Origin: Xylocopa sonorina
Lineage: Eukaryota > Arthropoda > Insecta > Hymenoptera > Apidae
DNA length: 64,000 nt
NCBI RefSeq assembly: GCF_050948175.1
Contig: NW_027490097.1
Coordinates: forward strand, 1,116,001-1,180,000
Reading direction: 5' to 3'
The notes under the pieces were generated by a model. It did no database searches and was not told the DNA's origin. It saw only the letters and a program-made list of their open reading frames with translations. Both the position numbers and the translations under genes were made by a program. Positions 14,892 through 27,482 of the stretch are shown piece by piece. Positions within the stretch are counted from its first letter, which is position 1. Each line of letters opens with the position of its first letter.

Positions 14892-17800
14892 ACTCAGTTG
14901 CTACGATACCTAGACATCTGCAGACGCTATTTCCTAGCAAGGAAGTGTCGCATTTACATTCATTTTAAGTGTAGACGAAGAATACATGACACTTCGCAAA
15001 TCATATTATATCTTACCATGAAACACAGAAATGAGATGCGATATCGCGTTCTAAGAAGCATTAGAACTCTATTGCTACGATACCTAGACATCTGCAGACG
15101 CTATTTCCTTGCATGGAAGTGTCGCATTTACATTCATTTGAAGTGTAGACGAGGAATACATAACACTTCGCAAATCATATTATATCTTACCATGAAACAT
15201 AGAAATGAGATGCGATATCGCGTTTTAAGAATCATAAGAACTCTATTGCTACGATACGTAGAAATCTGCAAACGCTATTTCCTTGCAAGGAAGTGTCGCA
15301 TTTACATTCATGTGAAGTGTAGACCAGGAATACATAACACTTCGCAAATCATATTATATCTTACCATGAAACATAGAAATGAGATGCGATATCGCGTTTT
15401 AAGAAGCTTTAGAACCCTATTGCTACGATAGGTAGACATCTGCAAACGCTATTTCCTTGCATGGAAGTGTCGCATTTACATTCATTTGAAGTGTAGACGA
15501 GGAATACATAACAGTTCGCAAATCATATAATATCTAACCATGAAACATAGAAATGAGATGCGATATCGCGTTTTAAGAAGCATTAGAACTCTATTGCTAC
15601 GATACCTAGACATCTGCAGTAGCTATTTCCTAGCAAGGAAGTGTCGCATTTACATTCATTTGAAGTGTAGACGAGGAATACACGACACTTCGCAAATCAT
15701 ATTATATCTTACCATGAAAGATAGAAATGAGATGCGATATCGCGTTTTAAGAATCATAAGAACTCTATTGCTACGATACGTAGACATCTGCAAACGCTAT
15801 TTCCTTGCAAGGAAGTGTCGCATTTACATTCATTTGAATCGTAGACGAGGAATGCATAACACTTCGCAATGAATATTATATCTTATCATGAAACATAGAT
15901 ATGAGATGCAACATCTCGTTTTAAGAAGGATTTGAACTCAATTGCTACGATACCTAGACATCTGCAAACGCTATTTCCTTGCATGGAAGTGTCGCATTTA
16001 CATTCATTTGAAGTGTAGACGAGGAATACTTGACACTTCGCAAATCATATTATATCTTACCATGAAACATAGAAATGAGATGCGATATCGCCTTTTAAGA
16101 AGCATTAGATATCTATTGCTACGATACGTAGACATCTGCAGACGCTATTTCCTAGCAAGGAAGTGTCGCATTTACATTCATTTGAAGTGTAGACGAGGAA
16201 TACATGACACTTCGCATATCATATTATATCTTACCATGAATCATAGAAATGAGATGCGATATCTCGTTTTAAGAAGGATTTGAACTCAATTGCTACGATA
16301 CCTAGACATCTGCAGACGCTATTTCCTAGCAAGGAAGTGTCGCATTTACATTCATTTGAAGTGTAGACGAGGAATACATGACACTTCGCAAATCATATTG
16401 TATCTTACCATGAAACATAGAAATGAGATGCGATATCGCGTTTTAAGAAGCATTAGAACTCTATTGCTACGATAGGTAGACATCTGCAAACGCTATTTCC
16501 TAGCAAGGAAGTGTCGCATTTACATTCATTTGAAGTGTAGAAGAGGAATACATAACACTTCGCAATGAATATTACATCTTATCATGAAACATAGAAATGA
16601 GATGCGATATCACGTTTTAAGAAGCACTAGAACTCCATCCCTACGATACGTAGACATCTGCAAACGCTATTTCCTAGCAAGGAAGTGTCGCATTCACATT
16701 CATTTGAAGTGTAGACGTGGACTACATAACACTTCGCAATGAATAGAACATGTTTTCATGTAACATAGAATTGAGATGCGATATCACGTTCTAAGAAGCA
16801 CTAAAACTCCATCCCTACGATACGTAGACATCTGCGAACGCTATTTCCTAGCAAGGAAGTGTCGCATTTACATACATTTGAAGTGTAGACGAGGAATAGA
16901 TGACACTTCGCAAATCATATTATATCTTACCATGAAACATAGATATGAGATGCAACATCTCGTTTTAAGAAGGATTTGAACTCAATTGCTACGATAGGTA
17001 GACATCTGCAAACGCTATTTCCTTGCTAGGAAGTGTCGCATTTACATTCATTTGAAGTGTAGACGAGGAATACATGACACTTCGCATATCATATTATATC
17101 TTACCATGAAACATAGAAATGAGATGCGATATCTCGTTTTAAGAAGGATTTGAACTCAATTGCTACGATACCTACACATCTGCAGACGCTATTTCCTAGC
17201 AAGGAAGTGTCGCATTTACATTCATTTGAAGTGTAGACGAGGAATACATGACACTTCGCATATCATATTATATCTTACCATGAATCATAGAAATGAGATG
17301 CGATATCTCGTTTTAAGAAGGATTTGAACTCAATTGCTACGATACCTAGACATCTGCAGACGCTATTTCCTAGCAAGGAAGTGTCGCATTTACATTCATT
17401 TGAATTGTAGACGAGGAATACATGACACTTCGCAAATCATATTATATCTTACCATGAAACATTGATATGAGATGCGATATCGCGTTTTGAGAATCATAAG
17501 AACTCTATTGCTACGATACGTAGACATCTGCAAACGCTATTTCCTTGCAAGGAAGTGTCGCATTTACATTCATATGAAGTGTAGACGAGGAATACATAAC
17601 ACTTCGCAAATCATATTCTATCTTACCATGAAACATAGAAATGAGATGCGATGTCGCGTTTTAAGAATCATAAGAACTCTATTGCTACGATACGTAGACA
17701 TCTGCAAACTCTATTTCCTTGCAAGGAAGTGTCGCATTTACATTCATTTGAATCGTAGACGAGGAATGCATAACACTTCGCAATGAATATTATATCTTAT

Positions 17801-18428
17801 CATGAAACATAGATATGAGATGCAACATCTCGTTTTAAGAAGGATTTGAACTCAATTGCTACGATACCTAGGCATCTGCAGACGCTATTTCCTAGCAAGG
17901 AAGTGTCGCATTTACATTCATTTGAAGTGTAGACGAGCAATACATGACACTTCGCAAATCATATTATATCTTACCATGAAACACAGAAATGAGATGCGAT
18001 ATCGCGTTTTAAGAAGCATTAGAAATCTATTGCTACGATACGTAGACATCTGCAAACGCTATTTCCTTGCTAGGAAGTGTCGCATTTACATTCATTTGAA
18101 GTGTAGACGAGGAATACATGACACTTCGCAAATCATATTATATCTTACCATGAAACCTAGAAATGAGAAGCGATATCGCCTTTAAAGAAGCATTAGACAT
18201 CTATTGCTACGATACGTAGACATCTGAAAACGCAATTTCTTTGCAAGGAAGTGTCGCATTTGCATTCATTTGTAGGGTAGACGGGGAATACATAACACTT
18301 CGCAATGAACATTATATCTTATCATGAAACATAGATATGAGATGCAATATCTCGTTTTAAGAAGGATTTGAACTCAATTGCTACGATACCTAGATATCTG
18401 CAGACGCTATTTCCTAGCAAGGAAGTAT

Positions 18429-21400
18429 CGCATTTACATTCATTTGAAGTGTAGACGAGGAATACATGACACTTAGCATATCATATTATATCTTACCATG
18501 AAACATAGAAATGAGATGCGATATCTCGTTTTAAGAAGGATTTGAACTCAATTGCTACGATACCTAGACATCTGCAGACGCTATTTCCTAGCAAGGAAGT
18601 GTCGCATTTACATTCATTTGAAGTGTAGACGAGGAATACATGACACTTCGCAAATCATATTATATCTTACCATGAAACACAGAAATGAGATGCGATATCG
18701 CGTTTTAAGAAGCATTAGAACTCTATCGCTACGATACGTAGACATCTGCAGGCGCTATTTCCTAGCAAGGAAGTGTCGCATTTACAATCATTTGAAGTGT
18801 AGACGAGGAATACATGACACTTCGCAAATCATATTATATCTTACCATGAAACACAGAAATGAGATGCGATATCGCGTTCTAAGAAGCATTAGAACTCTAT
18901 TGCTACGATACCTAGACATCTGCAGACGCTATTTCCTTGCATGGAAGTGTCGCATTTACATTCATTTGAAGTGTAGGCGAGGAATACATGACTCTTCGCA
19001 AATCATATTATATCTTACCATGAAACATTGATATGAGATGCGATATCGCGTTCTGAGAATCATAAGAACTCTACTGCTACGATACGTAGACATCTGCAAA
19101 CGCTATTTCCTTGCAAGGAAGTGTCGCATTTACATTCATATGAAGTGTAGACGAGGAATACATAACACTTCGCAAATCATATTCTATCTTACCATGAAAC
19201 ATAGAAATGAGATGCGATATCGCGTTTTAAGAATCATAAGAACTCTATTGCTACGATACGTAGACATCTGCAAACGCTATTTCCTTGCAAGGAAGTGTCG
19301 CATTTACATTCATTTGAATCGTAGACGAGGAATGCATAACACTTCGCAATGAATATTATATCTTATCATGAAACATAGATATGAGATGCAACATCTCGTT
19401 TTAAGAAGGATTTGAACTCAATTGCTACGATACCTAGACATCTGCAGACGCTATTTCCTAGCAAGGAAGTGTCGCATTTACATTCATTTGAAGTGTAGAC
19501 GAGCAATACATGACACTTCGCAAATCATATTATATCTTACCATGAAACACAGAAATGAGATGCGATATCGCGTTTTAAGAAGCATTAGAAATCTATTGCT
19601 ACGATACGTAGACATCTGCAAACGCTATTTCCTTGCTAGGAAGTGTCGCATTTACATTCATTTGAAGTGTAGACGAGGAATACATGACACTTCGCAAATC
19701 ATATTATATCTTACCATGAAACCTAGAAATGAGAAGCGATATCGCCTTTAAAGAAGCATTAGACATCTATTGCTACGATACGTAGACATCTGAAAACGCA
19801 ATTTCTTTGCAAGGAAGTGTCGCATTTGCATTCATTTGTAGGGTAGACGAGGAATACATAACACTTCGCAATGAACATTATATCTTATCATGAAACATAG
19901 ATATGAGATGCAATATCTCGTTTTAAGAAGGATTTGAACTCAATTGCTACGATACCTAGATATCTGCAGACGCTATTTCCTAGCAAGGAAGTATCGCATT
20001 TACATTCATTTGAAGTGTAGACGAGGAATACATGACACTTCGCAAATCATATTATATCTTACCATGAAACATAGGAATGAGATGCGATATCGCGTTTTAA
20101 GAATCATAAGTACTCTATTGCTGCGATACGTAGAAATCTGCAAACGCTATTTCCTTGCAAGGAAGTGTCGCATTTACATTCATTTGAAGTGTAGACGAGG
20201 AATACATAACACTTCGCAAATCATATTATATCTTACCATGAAACATAGAAATGAGATGCGATATCGCGTTTTAAGAAGCTTTAGAACCCTATTGCTACGA
20301 TAGGTAGACATCTGCAAACGCTATTTCCTTGCATGGAAGTGTCGCATTTACATTCATTTGAAGTGTAGACGAGGAATACATAACACTTCGCAAATCATAT
20401 AATATCTAACCATGAAACATAGAAATGAGATGCGATATCGCGTTTTAAGAAGCATTAGAACTCTATTGCTACGATACCTAGACATCTGCAGTAGCTATTT
20501 CCTAGCAAGGAAGTGTCGCATTTACATTCATTTGAAGTGTAGACGAGGAATACATGACACTTCGCAAATCATAATATATCTTACCATGAAACACAGAAAT
20601 GAGATGCGACATCGCGTTTTAAGAAGCATTAGAAATCTACTGCTACGATACGTAGACATCTGCAAACGCTATTTCCTTGCTAGGAAGTGTCGCATTTACA
20701 TTCATTTGAAGTGTAGACGAGGAATACATGACACTTAGCATATATCATATTATATCTTACCATGAAACATAGAAATGAGATGCGATATCTCGTTTTAAGA
20801 AGGATTTGAACTCAATTGCTACGATACCTAGACATCTGCAGACGCTATTTCCTAGCAAGGAAGTGTCGCATTTACATTCATTGAAGTGTAGACGAGGAAT
20901 ACATGACACTTCGCAAATCATATTATATCTTACCATGAAACACAGAAATGAGATGCGATATCGCGTTTTAAGAAGCATTAGAACTCTATCGCTACGATAC
21001 GTAGACATCTGCAGGCGCTATTTCCTAGCAAGGAAGTGTCGCATTTACAATCATTTGAAGTGTAGACGAGGAATACATGACACTTCGCAAATCATATTAT
21101 ATCTTACCATGAAACACAGAAATGAGATGCGATATCGCGTTCTAAGAAGCATTAGAACTCTATTGCTACGATACCTAGACATCTGCAGACGCTATTTCCT
21201 TGCATGGAAGTGTCGCATTTACATTCATTTGAAGTGTAGGCGAGGAATACATGACTCTTCGCAAATCATATTATATCTTACCATGAAACATTGATATGAG
21301 ATGCGATATCGCGTTCTGAGAATCATAAGAACTCTACTGCTACGATACGTAGACATCTGCAAACGCTATTTCCTTGCAAGGAAGTGTCGCATTTACATTC

Positions 21401-22998
21401 ATATGAAGTGTAGACGAGGAATACATAACACTTCGCAAATCATATTCTATCTTACCATGAAACATAGAAATGAGATGCGATATCGCGTTTTAAGAATCAT
21501 AAGAACTCTATTGCTACGATACGTAGACATCTGCAAACGCTATTTCCTTGCAAGGAAGTGTCGCATTTACATTCATTTGAATCGTAGACGAGGAATGCAT
21601 AACACTTCGCAATGAATATTATATCTTATCATGAAACATAGATATGAGATGCAACATCTCGTTTTAAGAAGGATTTGAACTCAATTGCTACGATACCTAG
21701 ACATCTGCAGACGCTATTTCCTAGCAAGGAAGTGTCGCATTTACATTCATTTGAAGTGTAGACGAGCAATACATGACACTTCGCAAATCATATTATATCT
21801 TACCATGAAACACAGAAATGAGATGCGATATCGCGTTTTAAGAAGCATTAGAAATCTATTGCTACGATACGTAGACATCTGCAAACGCTATTTCCTTGCT
21901 AGGAAGTGTCGCATTTACATTCATTTGAAGTGTAGACGAGGAATACATGACACTTCGCAAATCATATTATATCTTACCATGAAACCTAGAAATGAGAAGC
22001 GATATCGCCTTTAAAGAAGCATTAGACATCTATTGCTACGATACGTAGACATCTGAAAACGCAATTTCTTTGCAAGGAAGTGTCGCATTTGCATTCATTT
22101 GTAGGGTAGACGAGGAATACATAACACTTCGCAATGAACATTATATCTTATCATGAAACATAGATATGAGATGCAATATCTCGTTTTAAGAAGGATTTGA
22201 ACTCAATTGCTACGATACCTAGATATCTGCAGACGCTATTTCCTAGCAAGGAAGTATCGCATTTACATTCATTTGAAGTGTAGACGAGGAATACATGACA
22301 CTTCGCAAATCATATTATATCTTACCATGAAACATAGGAATGAGATGCGATATCGCGTTTTAAGAATCATAAGTACTCTATTGCTGCGATACGTAGAAAT
22401 CTGCAAACGCTATTTCCTTGCAAGGAAGTGTCGCATTTACATTCATTTGAAGTGTAGACGAGGAATACATAACACTTCGCAAATCATATTATATCTTACC
22501 ATGAAACATAGAAATGAGATGCGATATCGCGTTTTAAGAAGCTTTAGAACCCTATTGCTACGATAGGTAGACATCTGCAAACGCTATTTCCTTGCATGGA
22601 AGTGTCGCATTTACATTCATTTGAAGTGTAGACGAGGAATACATAACACTTCGCAAATCATATAATATCTAACCATGAAACATAGAAATGAGATGCGATA
22701 TCGCGTTTTAAGAAGCATTAGAACTCTATTGCTACGATACCTAGACATCTGCAGTAGCTATTTCCTAGCAAGGAAGTGTCGCATTTACATTCATTTGAAG
22801 TGTAGACGAGGAATACATGACACTTCGCAAATCATAATATATCTTACCATGAAACACAGAAATGAGATGCGACATCGCGTTTTAAGAAGCATTAGAAATC
22901 TACTGCTACGATACGTAGACATCTGCAAACGCTATTTCCTTGCTAGGAAGTGTCGCATTTACATTCATTTGAAGTGTAGACGAGGAATACATGACACT
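18429..22998 (+). repeat. Thirteen-monomer duplication, two adjacent copies
   Basis: The stretch 18429-20735 recurs at 20691-22998, shifted by 2262-2263 bp (13 monomers; the extra base comes from a 2-bp insertion near 20743 and a 1-bp loss near 20880). Every monomer variant seen in the first copy reappears in order in the second, including the odd ones such as CTGAAAACGCAATTTCTTTGC and AAATCATATAATATCTAACC. I find only isolated differences, for example AGACGGGGAATAC near 18275. Part of the unit (17472-18190) is also repeated nine monomers later, at 19038, so duplications are nested. Confidence 0.9.
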
Positions 22999-24857
22999 TC
23001 GCAAATCATATTATATCTTACCATGAAACACAGAAATGAGATGCGATATCGCGTTCTAAGAAGCATTAGAACTCTATTGCTACGATACCTAGACATCTGC
23101 AGACGCTATTTCCTTGCATGGAAGTGTCGCATTTACATTCATTTGAAGTGTAGGCGAGGAATACATGACTCTTCGCAAATCATATTATATCTTACCATGA
23201 AACATAGAAATGAGATGCGATATCGCGTTTTAAGAAGCATTAGAACTCTATTGCTACGATACCTAGACATCTGCAGTCGCTATTTCCTAGCAAGGAAGTG
23301 TCGCATTTACATTCATTTGAAGTGTAGACGAGGAATACATGACACTTCGCAAATCATATTCTATCTTACCATGAAACATAGAAATGAGATGCGATATCGC
23401 GTTTTAAGAATCATAAGAACTCTATTGCTACGATACGTAGACATCTGCAAACGCTATTTCCTTGCAAGGAAGCGTCGCAATTACATTCATTTGAATCGTA
23501 GACGAGGAATGCATAACACTTCGCAATGAATATTATATCTTATCATGAAACATAGATATGAGATGCAACATCTCGTTTTAAGAAGAATTTGAACTCAATT
23601 GCTACGATACCTAGACATCTGCAGACGCTATTTCCTAGCAAGGAAGTGTCGCATTTACATTCATTTGAAGTGTAGACGAGCAATACATGACACTTCGCAA
23701 ATCATATTATATCTTACCATGAAACACAGAAATGAGATGCGATATCGCGTTTTAAGAAGCATTAGAAATCTATTGCTACGATACGTAGACATCTGCAAAC
23801 GCTATTTCCTTGCTAGGAAGTGTCGCACTTACATTCATTTGAAGTGTAGACGAGGAATACATGACACTTCGCAATGAATATTATATCTTATCATGAAACA
23901 TAGATATGAGATGCAATATCTCGTTTTAAGAAGGATTTGAACTCAATTGCTACGATACCTAGACATCTGCAGACGCTATTTCCTAGCAAGGAAGTGTCGC
24001 ATTTACATTCATTTGAAGTGTAGACGAGGAATACATGACACTTCGCAAATCATATTATATCTTACCATGAAACACAGAAATGAGATGCGATATCGCGTTT
24101 TAAGAAGCATTAGAACTCTATCGCTACGATACGTAGACATCTACAAACGCTATTTCCTTGCTAGGAAGTGTCGCATTTACATTCATTTGAAGTGTAGACG
24201 AGGAATACGTGACACTTCGCAAATCATATTATATCTTACCATGAAACATAGAAATGAGATGCGATATCGCGTTTTAAGAAGCGTTAGAAATCTATTGCTA
24301 CGATACGTAGACATCTGCAAACGCTATTTCCTTGCTAGGAAGTGTCGCATTTACATTCATTTGAAGTGTAGACGAGGAATACATGACACTTCGCATATCA
24401 TACTATATCTTACCATGAAACATAGAAATGAGATGCGATATCGCGTTTTAAGAAGCATTAGATATCTATTGCTACGATACGTAGACATCTGCAAACGCAA
24501 TTTCTTTTGTAACGTCAGGCGTACCGCCTGTCACCCTCCGGCGTCCAACTCATCATCCCCAGCATCCGTATCCGGAGCCCCTGCACACGGGCCACCCGCC
24601 GACTCGCCGTCCTTACAGAAGGAGACAAAGGTACGAGAGGGAAGAAGGATGCAGCATGCCGCGCCCACGCGCGATCTCCACACACGAGGGGGAGGACTTC
24701 ACCCCGTATTACGAGGGCGAGGAGCTCTCCGACACATACTGGGTCGAATCCCCAGCGACCACGAAGCCCTATACGTACTTCTCGTACATGTGGGATTAGA
24801 ATAAGGACACTACTCACCTATGTACATACACACCAACACACACCTAGATTTAAGTGA

Positions 24858-24871
24858 ATATATGTATATAT
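24858..24871 (+). promoter_or_regulatory. Candidate TATA element in the 5' LTR
   Basis: ATATATGTATATAT is the strongest TATA-like run in the LTR, about 350 bp from its left end and upstream of the GC-rich part. It is kept in the 3' LTR (near 32340-32353) and in the solo LTR. Position and base composition suit a promoter, but the start of transcription is not known. TCAGT at 25080-25084, an arthropod initiator-like word, is an alternative start. Confidence 0.35.
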
Positions 24872-25586
24872 TTCATTCATGCACGGCTATGTTCCGTGCA
24901 CTCGCGCGCACACTCGACGCTCGCGGCTCACGCTTAACGCGGGCCGCGCCCCACTCCGAACGGCCGCCCCACCACGAGGGCCGAGCGGCCGCCCTACTCC
25001 GACCGTCCGCCCCACCGCGAGGGCCCAGCGACTCGCGCGCCGCGCGACCCGAGGAGGTCGCGGACGCGAGATCCGAGAGTCAGTTCGTATCTCATCTCCG
25101 AACCGAGGAGTTCTAATCCAGCATCCGAACGATGCACTTCCGATCCGAGCAATAGGCTCATTCGCAACGAGCAATTAGCTCTAATGCATTCGTCTCTATC
25201 CATACTCCCATAGCGGAGTCCATTCGATACTTTATACTATTTCTAATTCTCATTGTAATCGCTAGTCAGTAACTTAGAATTTAGTCAAGTGTATCTAGTA
25301 TAGTGAAATCATAGAATATAGTTTATTTTTACCAGATTCAAAGTATCTTTATTCGAGTTCAAATACAATTCCTTAATTCTAATCCACGGGTACGCTCGCG
25401 ATTATTCTAATTCTATATCTCATCTACGATAGTCTTGAGGCTCGACGACTAGAGCGAACCAGCGCTTAGTTGCTCCATCCTCACTTCTACCGTGTACAGA
25501 ATATCTTGCGCCCAGGTCGATCCCGGTAAGCTAGAGCGAACCAACGCTTAGCCGTGCCGTATTCAACCGAAGTTCAAGTATTCTCG

Positions 25587-25934
25587 ATGAGCCTTGCACC
25601 TCCGACAAAGCGTACACGACGCGCGGGGAGCAGAGAGTTCATTCGTCGTCTCGCTCGGGAATACGTGGGTGATGCACCAGAATATTCAATTTCCTACGTT
25701 CGAGTCCTGGTTCCTGTGAAGGAGGTTTCCTTCGCCGCACGACCCGTACGAGTCGCCAATCGTCAGGGCCAAACGCCGATACCTGCCAGCCGGAGTCAAC
25801 CCGCCTGGACGCTTATTCCCGTAGACGTACCTCCGTTCCAGCCGTACGCCGCCGCCATCCCGGTTGCGGATCCAAGGCGCTCCAGGTACCTGGAAAGAGA
25901 AATCAGACAGCGGAATCAAGCCTTCGCAAGGTAA
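25587..25934 (+). CDS. LTR-internal open frame ending at a splice-donor consensus
   Basis: A 115-residue frame entirely inside the 5' LTR, starting at the ATG at 25587. The peptide is rich in Arg, Pro and Val and begins MSLAPPTKRTRRAG; I recognise no domain. The same frame is open in the 3' LTR (33123-33476, one clear amino-acid change, Ser to Arg near residue 15). In the solo LTR it is broken early by CGA to TGA. It stops at TAA within CGCAAGGTAAGT, a strong 5' splice-site consensus whose intron would start at 25931. The frame is thus open up to the donor. It could be a 5' exon, a leader frame, or chance coding in GC-rich LTR DNA. No splice partner is identified. Confidence 0.4.
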   Translation: MSLAPPTKRTRRAGSREFIRRLAREYVGDAPEYSISYVRVLVPVKEVSFAARPVRVANRQGQTPIPASRSQPAWTLIPVDVPPFQPYAAAIPVADPRRSRYLEREIRQRNQAFAR

Positions 25935-25936
25935 GT
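25929..25936 (+). promoter_or_regulatory. Candidate splice donor in the 5' LTR
   Basis: AG|GTAAGT, a full match to the eukaryotic 5' splice-site core with the exon ending at 25930. The solo LTR keeps GTAAG at the same place (minus strand, about 52808-52814). The 3' LTR reads GCAAGT instead (33467-33472). A donor in the leader upstream of gag could produce a spliced subgenomic RNA, as in some retroviruses, but I find no convincing acceptor; the pyrimidine-rich TTATTTTTGGTGACAG ending at 26090 is a weak candidate. Confidence 0.4.
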
Positions 25937-26081
25937 TTAGTGTTAATTACCGTTTTATCGAGTCCGAAACGCCAACGAACCCGGTCCGGACGCAATTCGC
26001 GTTATTTTCGGGAACGGTTACGACTTTGTGCCACCGTTGCGAGCGCAACCGCACCTCGGGACGTGACACGAAAGTTATTTT

Positions 26082-26098
26082 TGGTGACAGCGGTGGGA
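26082..26098 (+). promoter_or_regulatory. Candidate tRNA primer binding site
   Basis: TGGTGACAGCGGTGGGA starts 13 nt after the 5' LTR ends. Its reverse complement, TCCCACCGCTGTCACCA, has the form of a tRNA 3' end: T-arm, seven acceptor bases, discriminator A and CCA. The TCCCACCGCTG part resembles leucine-type tRNAs. The distance from the LTR is longer than the 0-8 nt often seen. The primer identity is an inference. Confidence 0.55.
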
Positions 26099-26150
26099 TA
26101 GCCACGCGTTTCCTCCGGAAATTCCGCCGAAAGGAACCGCGAAACTAGGT

Positions 26151-27482
26151 ATGGCAACCCGGACTCCGACAAAAACGCGCCAGCAGACACAGCGAGCCGC
26201 CGCGATGGCCGATTCCGAACGCGAAAAACGCACTAGCAGAACGCTCGACTTCCAAGACGCTATCGCCGAGCCTCTTCCTAGTACCGCGCAACCAAATACT
26301 TCCACGAAAAATACGAAAACGACCGATCCGAGTAATGCCGCGTTGCTCCAGCAAATAGAAATTCTACGTCGTGAATTAGAATCTATTCGCAGAACACCTG
26401 ATTTAACGCGCGACGATACCGTTTCGCTGGATATTCCTCGGGGAAATCCGCTTTCCGGACATAATTCGAGCTCCGATTTTAATACAAATAGTTCGCAACA
26501 CGACGAGCTATCACTTAAGCAGGCCCTCGAAGCCGTGCCGACATTCGATGGTCGGAACATTCCCATTCTTCAGTTTACCCGAGCGTGTAAACGCGCTTAT
26601 GAGCTTATCCCTAATGGGTGCGAGCGAACTTTCACACGCCTGCTTAAGGGAAAACTCAAGGGTCGTGCCTACGCCGCGCTAGAAGACGAGCCATGTTACA
26701 CAATACTCGAATTAACGGACGTTCTTCGCAGCACATTTTGCTCCGTAAAATCAGCTCATCATTATCGGGGTGAACTTGCTAATATATTTATGCGCGCGAA
26801 CGAGCACATTCTAGATTACATCGGTCGAGTAAAAGATCTTAGAACCGCTATAATTGATTGCGAGAGGCTTGCTCGACGAGACACACCGGAATCGCTCGAT
26901 GACGTAGACGCGCTCACCCTACAATGTTTTAAAGACGGTCTCATTCCGGAAATTCGAATGCAAATGACTGTAAATTCATTCGGTACATTGCGAGAAACGT
27001 TCGCTCGAGCGCGGGAGCTCTATCAAATGCACGAACGTGATTGCAACCGACTAGGTAGATCGCGTGCCGCGCGACCAGAATCGCGCGAAAAACCAGCCGA
27101 AATTATTTGCCGAAAATGCAATAATATCGGACATTACGCGACCGAGTGTCGATTCAGACCGCCATCGCCGTACCGACCGCAGGAATACCGTGATGCTTAC
27201 TTACGATCCAGGGACGTACCGCCTCCTACTCGAGGCCCCGCGTACGAACAACCGAGACAAATCGTAGCCAGGGACGCGCTCAAATTTTGTCGCTATTGCA
27301 AGACCCCGGGGCACGAAATAGGCGAGTGCCGCAAAAGGCAGTACAACAACGCGGTAAATAAAAATTCGGGAAACGACAATGGCCTCCGCACCCGCCGCGA
27401 GACAGGTGGCGAGGCCGCGCACCAAGTCCGTCCTCTCGCCGCGAACAACTCCAACGCGGAAATCGACGAAACGCCGCGATAA
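26151..27482 (+). CDS. gag: Gag polyprotein of the Gypsy element
   Basis: A 443-residue structural protein that would form the virus-like particle and package the element's RNA in the cytoplasm. The ATG at 26151 is 82 bp after the LTR. Visible parts: a basic, Thr/Arg-rich N-terminus; a short amphipathic helix with coiled-coil character (residues ~62-81); a capsid-like core (~125-300) with the FDGRNI..LQFTRACKRAY pattern of retrotransposon Gag; and two zinc knuckles of the form C-X2-C-X4-H-X4-C at C320-C323-H328-C333 and C380-C383-H388-C393. The frame overlaps pol by about 120 bp. A slippery site at codons 406-408 would divert some ribosomes into pol. No stop or frameshift damage is seen. Confidence 0.93.
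   Translation: MATRTPTKTRQQTQRAAAMADSEREKRTSRTLDFQDAIAEPLPSTAQPNTSTKNTKTTDPSNAALLQQIEILRRELESIRRTPDLTRDDTVSLDIPRGNPLSGHNSSSDFNTNSSQHDELSLKQALEAVPTFDGRNIPILQFTRACKRAYELIPNGCERTFTRLLKGKLKGRAYAALEDEPCYTILELTDVLRSTFCSVKSAHHYRGELANIFMRANEHILDYIGRVKDLRTAIIDCERLARRDTPESLDDVDALTLQCFKDGLIPEIRMQMTVNSFGTLRETFARARELYQMHERDCNRLGRSRAARPESREKPAEIICRKCNNIGHYATECRFRPPSPYRPQEYRDAYLRSRDVPPPTRGPAYEQPRQIVARDALKFCRYCKTPGHEIGECRKRQYNNAVNKNSGNDNGLRTRRETGGEAAHQVRPLAANNSNAEIDETPR

Larger units (their letters stand above)
11754..24507 (+). repeat. 174-bp satellite array, block 2a (plus polarity)
   Basis: About 73 monomers of the same family as block 1, reverse complemented: ATTAGAACTCTATTGCTACG, GTAGACATCTGCAAACGC, GGAAGTGTCGCATTTACATT, CTTACCATGAAACATAGAAA. 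The open frame is now on the plus strand (for example 22675-23529 and 23947 onward). Two monomer types mix: one with CGCAAATCATATTATATCTTACC and one with CGCAATGAATATTATATCTTATC; the second has an in-frame TGA. The array ends at 24507, where the 5' LTR begins. No host gene is seen. Confidence 0.96.
24508..26068 (+). repeat. 5' long terminal repeat, 1561 bp
   Basis: Matches the 3' LTR and the minus-strand solo LTR along its full length. The first ~297 bp correspond to the Pol C-terminus plus its stop in the downstream copy. Then come an AT-rich TATA-like stretch, a GC- and CpG-rich part (about 24890-25075) with imperfect repeats of GGCCGCCCCACCACGAGGGC, one copy of the 27-bp unit at 25082-25108, an AT-rich part (25200-25430), two copies of CTAGAGCGAACCARCGCTTAG (25449 and 25531) and a ~115-codon open frame. 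An inverted repeat CAGGCG-TAC-CGCCTG lies at 24516-24530. By eye this LTR shares more variants with the solo LTR than with its own 3' LTR. Confidence 0.96.

Noticed and set aside
23947..24804. 285-codon frame crossing from the satellite into the 5' LTR
   Set aside because: A chance fusion of the satellite frame with a non-Pol frame of the LTR; it spans the insertion junction.
24515..25203. Several overlapping open frames on both strands of the LTR (Arg/Pro-rich)
   Set aside because: They lie in the GC- and CpG-rich part where stop codons are rare, they overlap one another in several frames, and one of them is a copy of the Pol tail.
24508..26068. AATAAA polyadenylation signal in the LTR
   Set aside because: I found no AATAAA on the element's strand; GAATAAGG near 24800 and AATATA variants are too weak to call.
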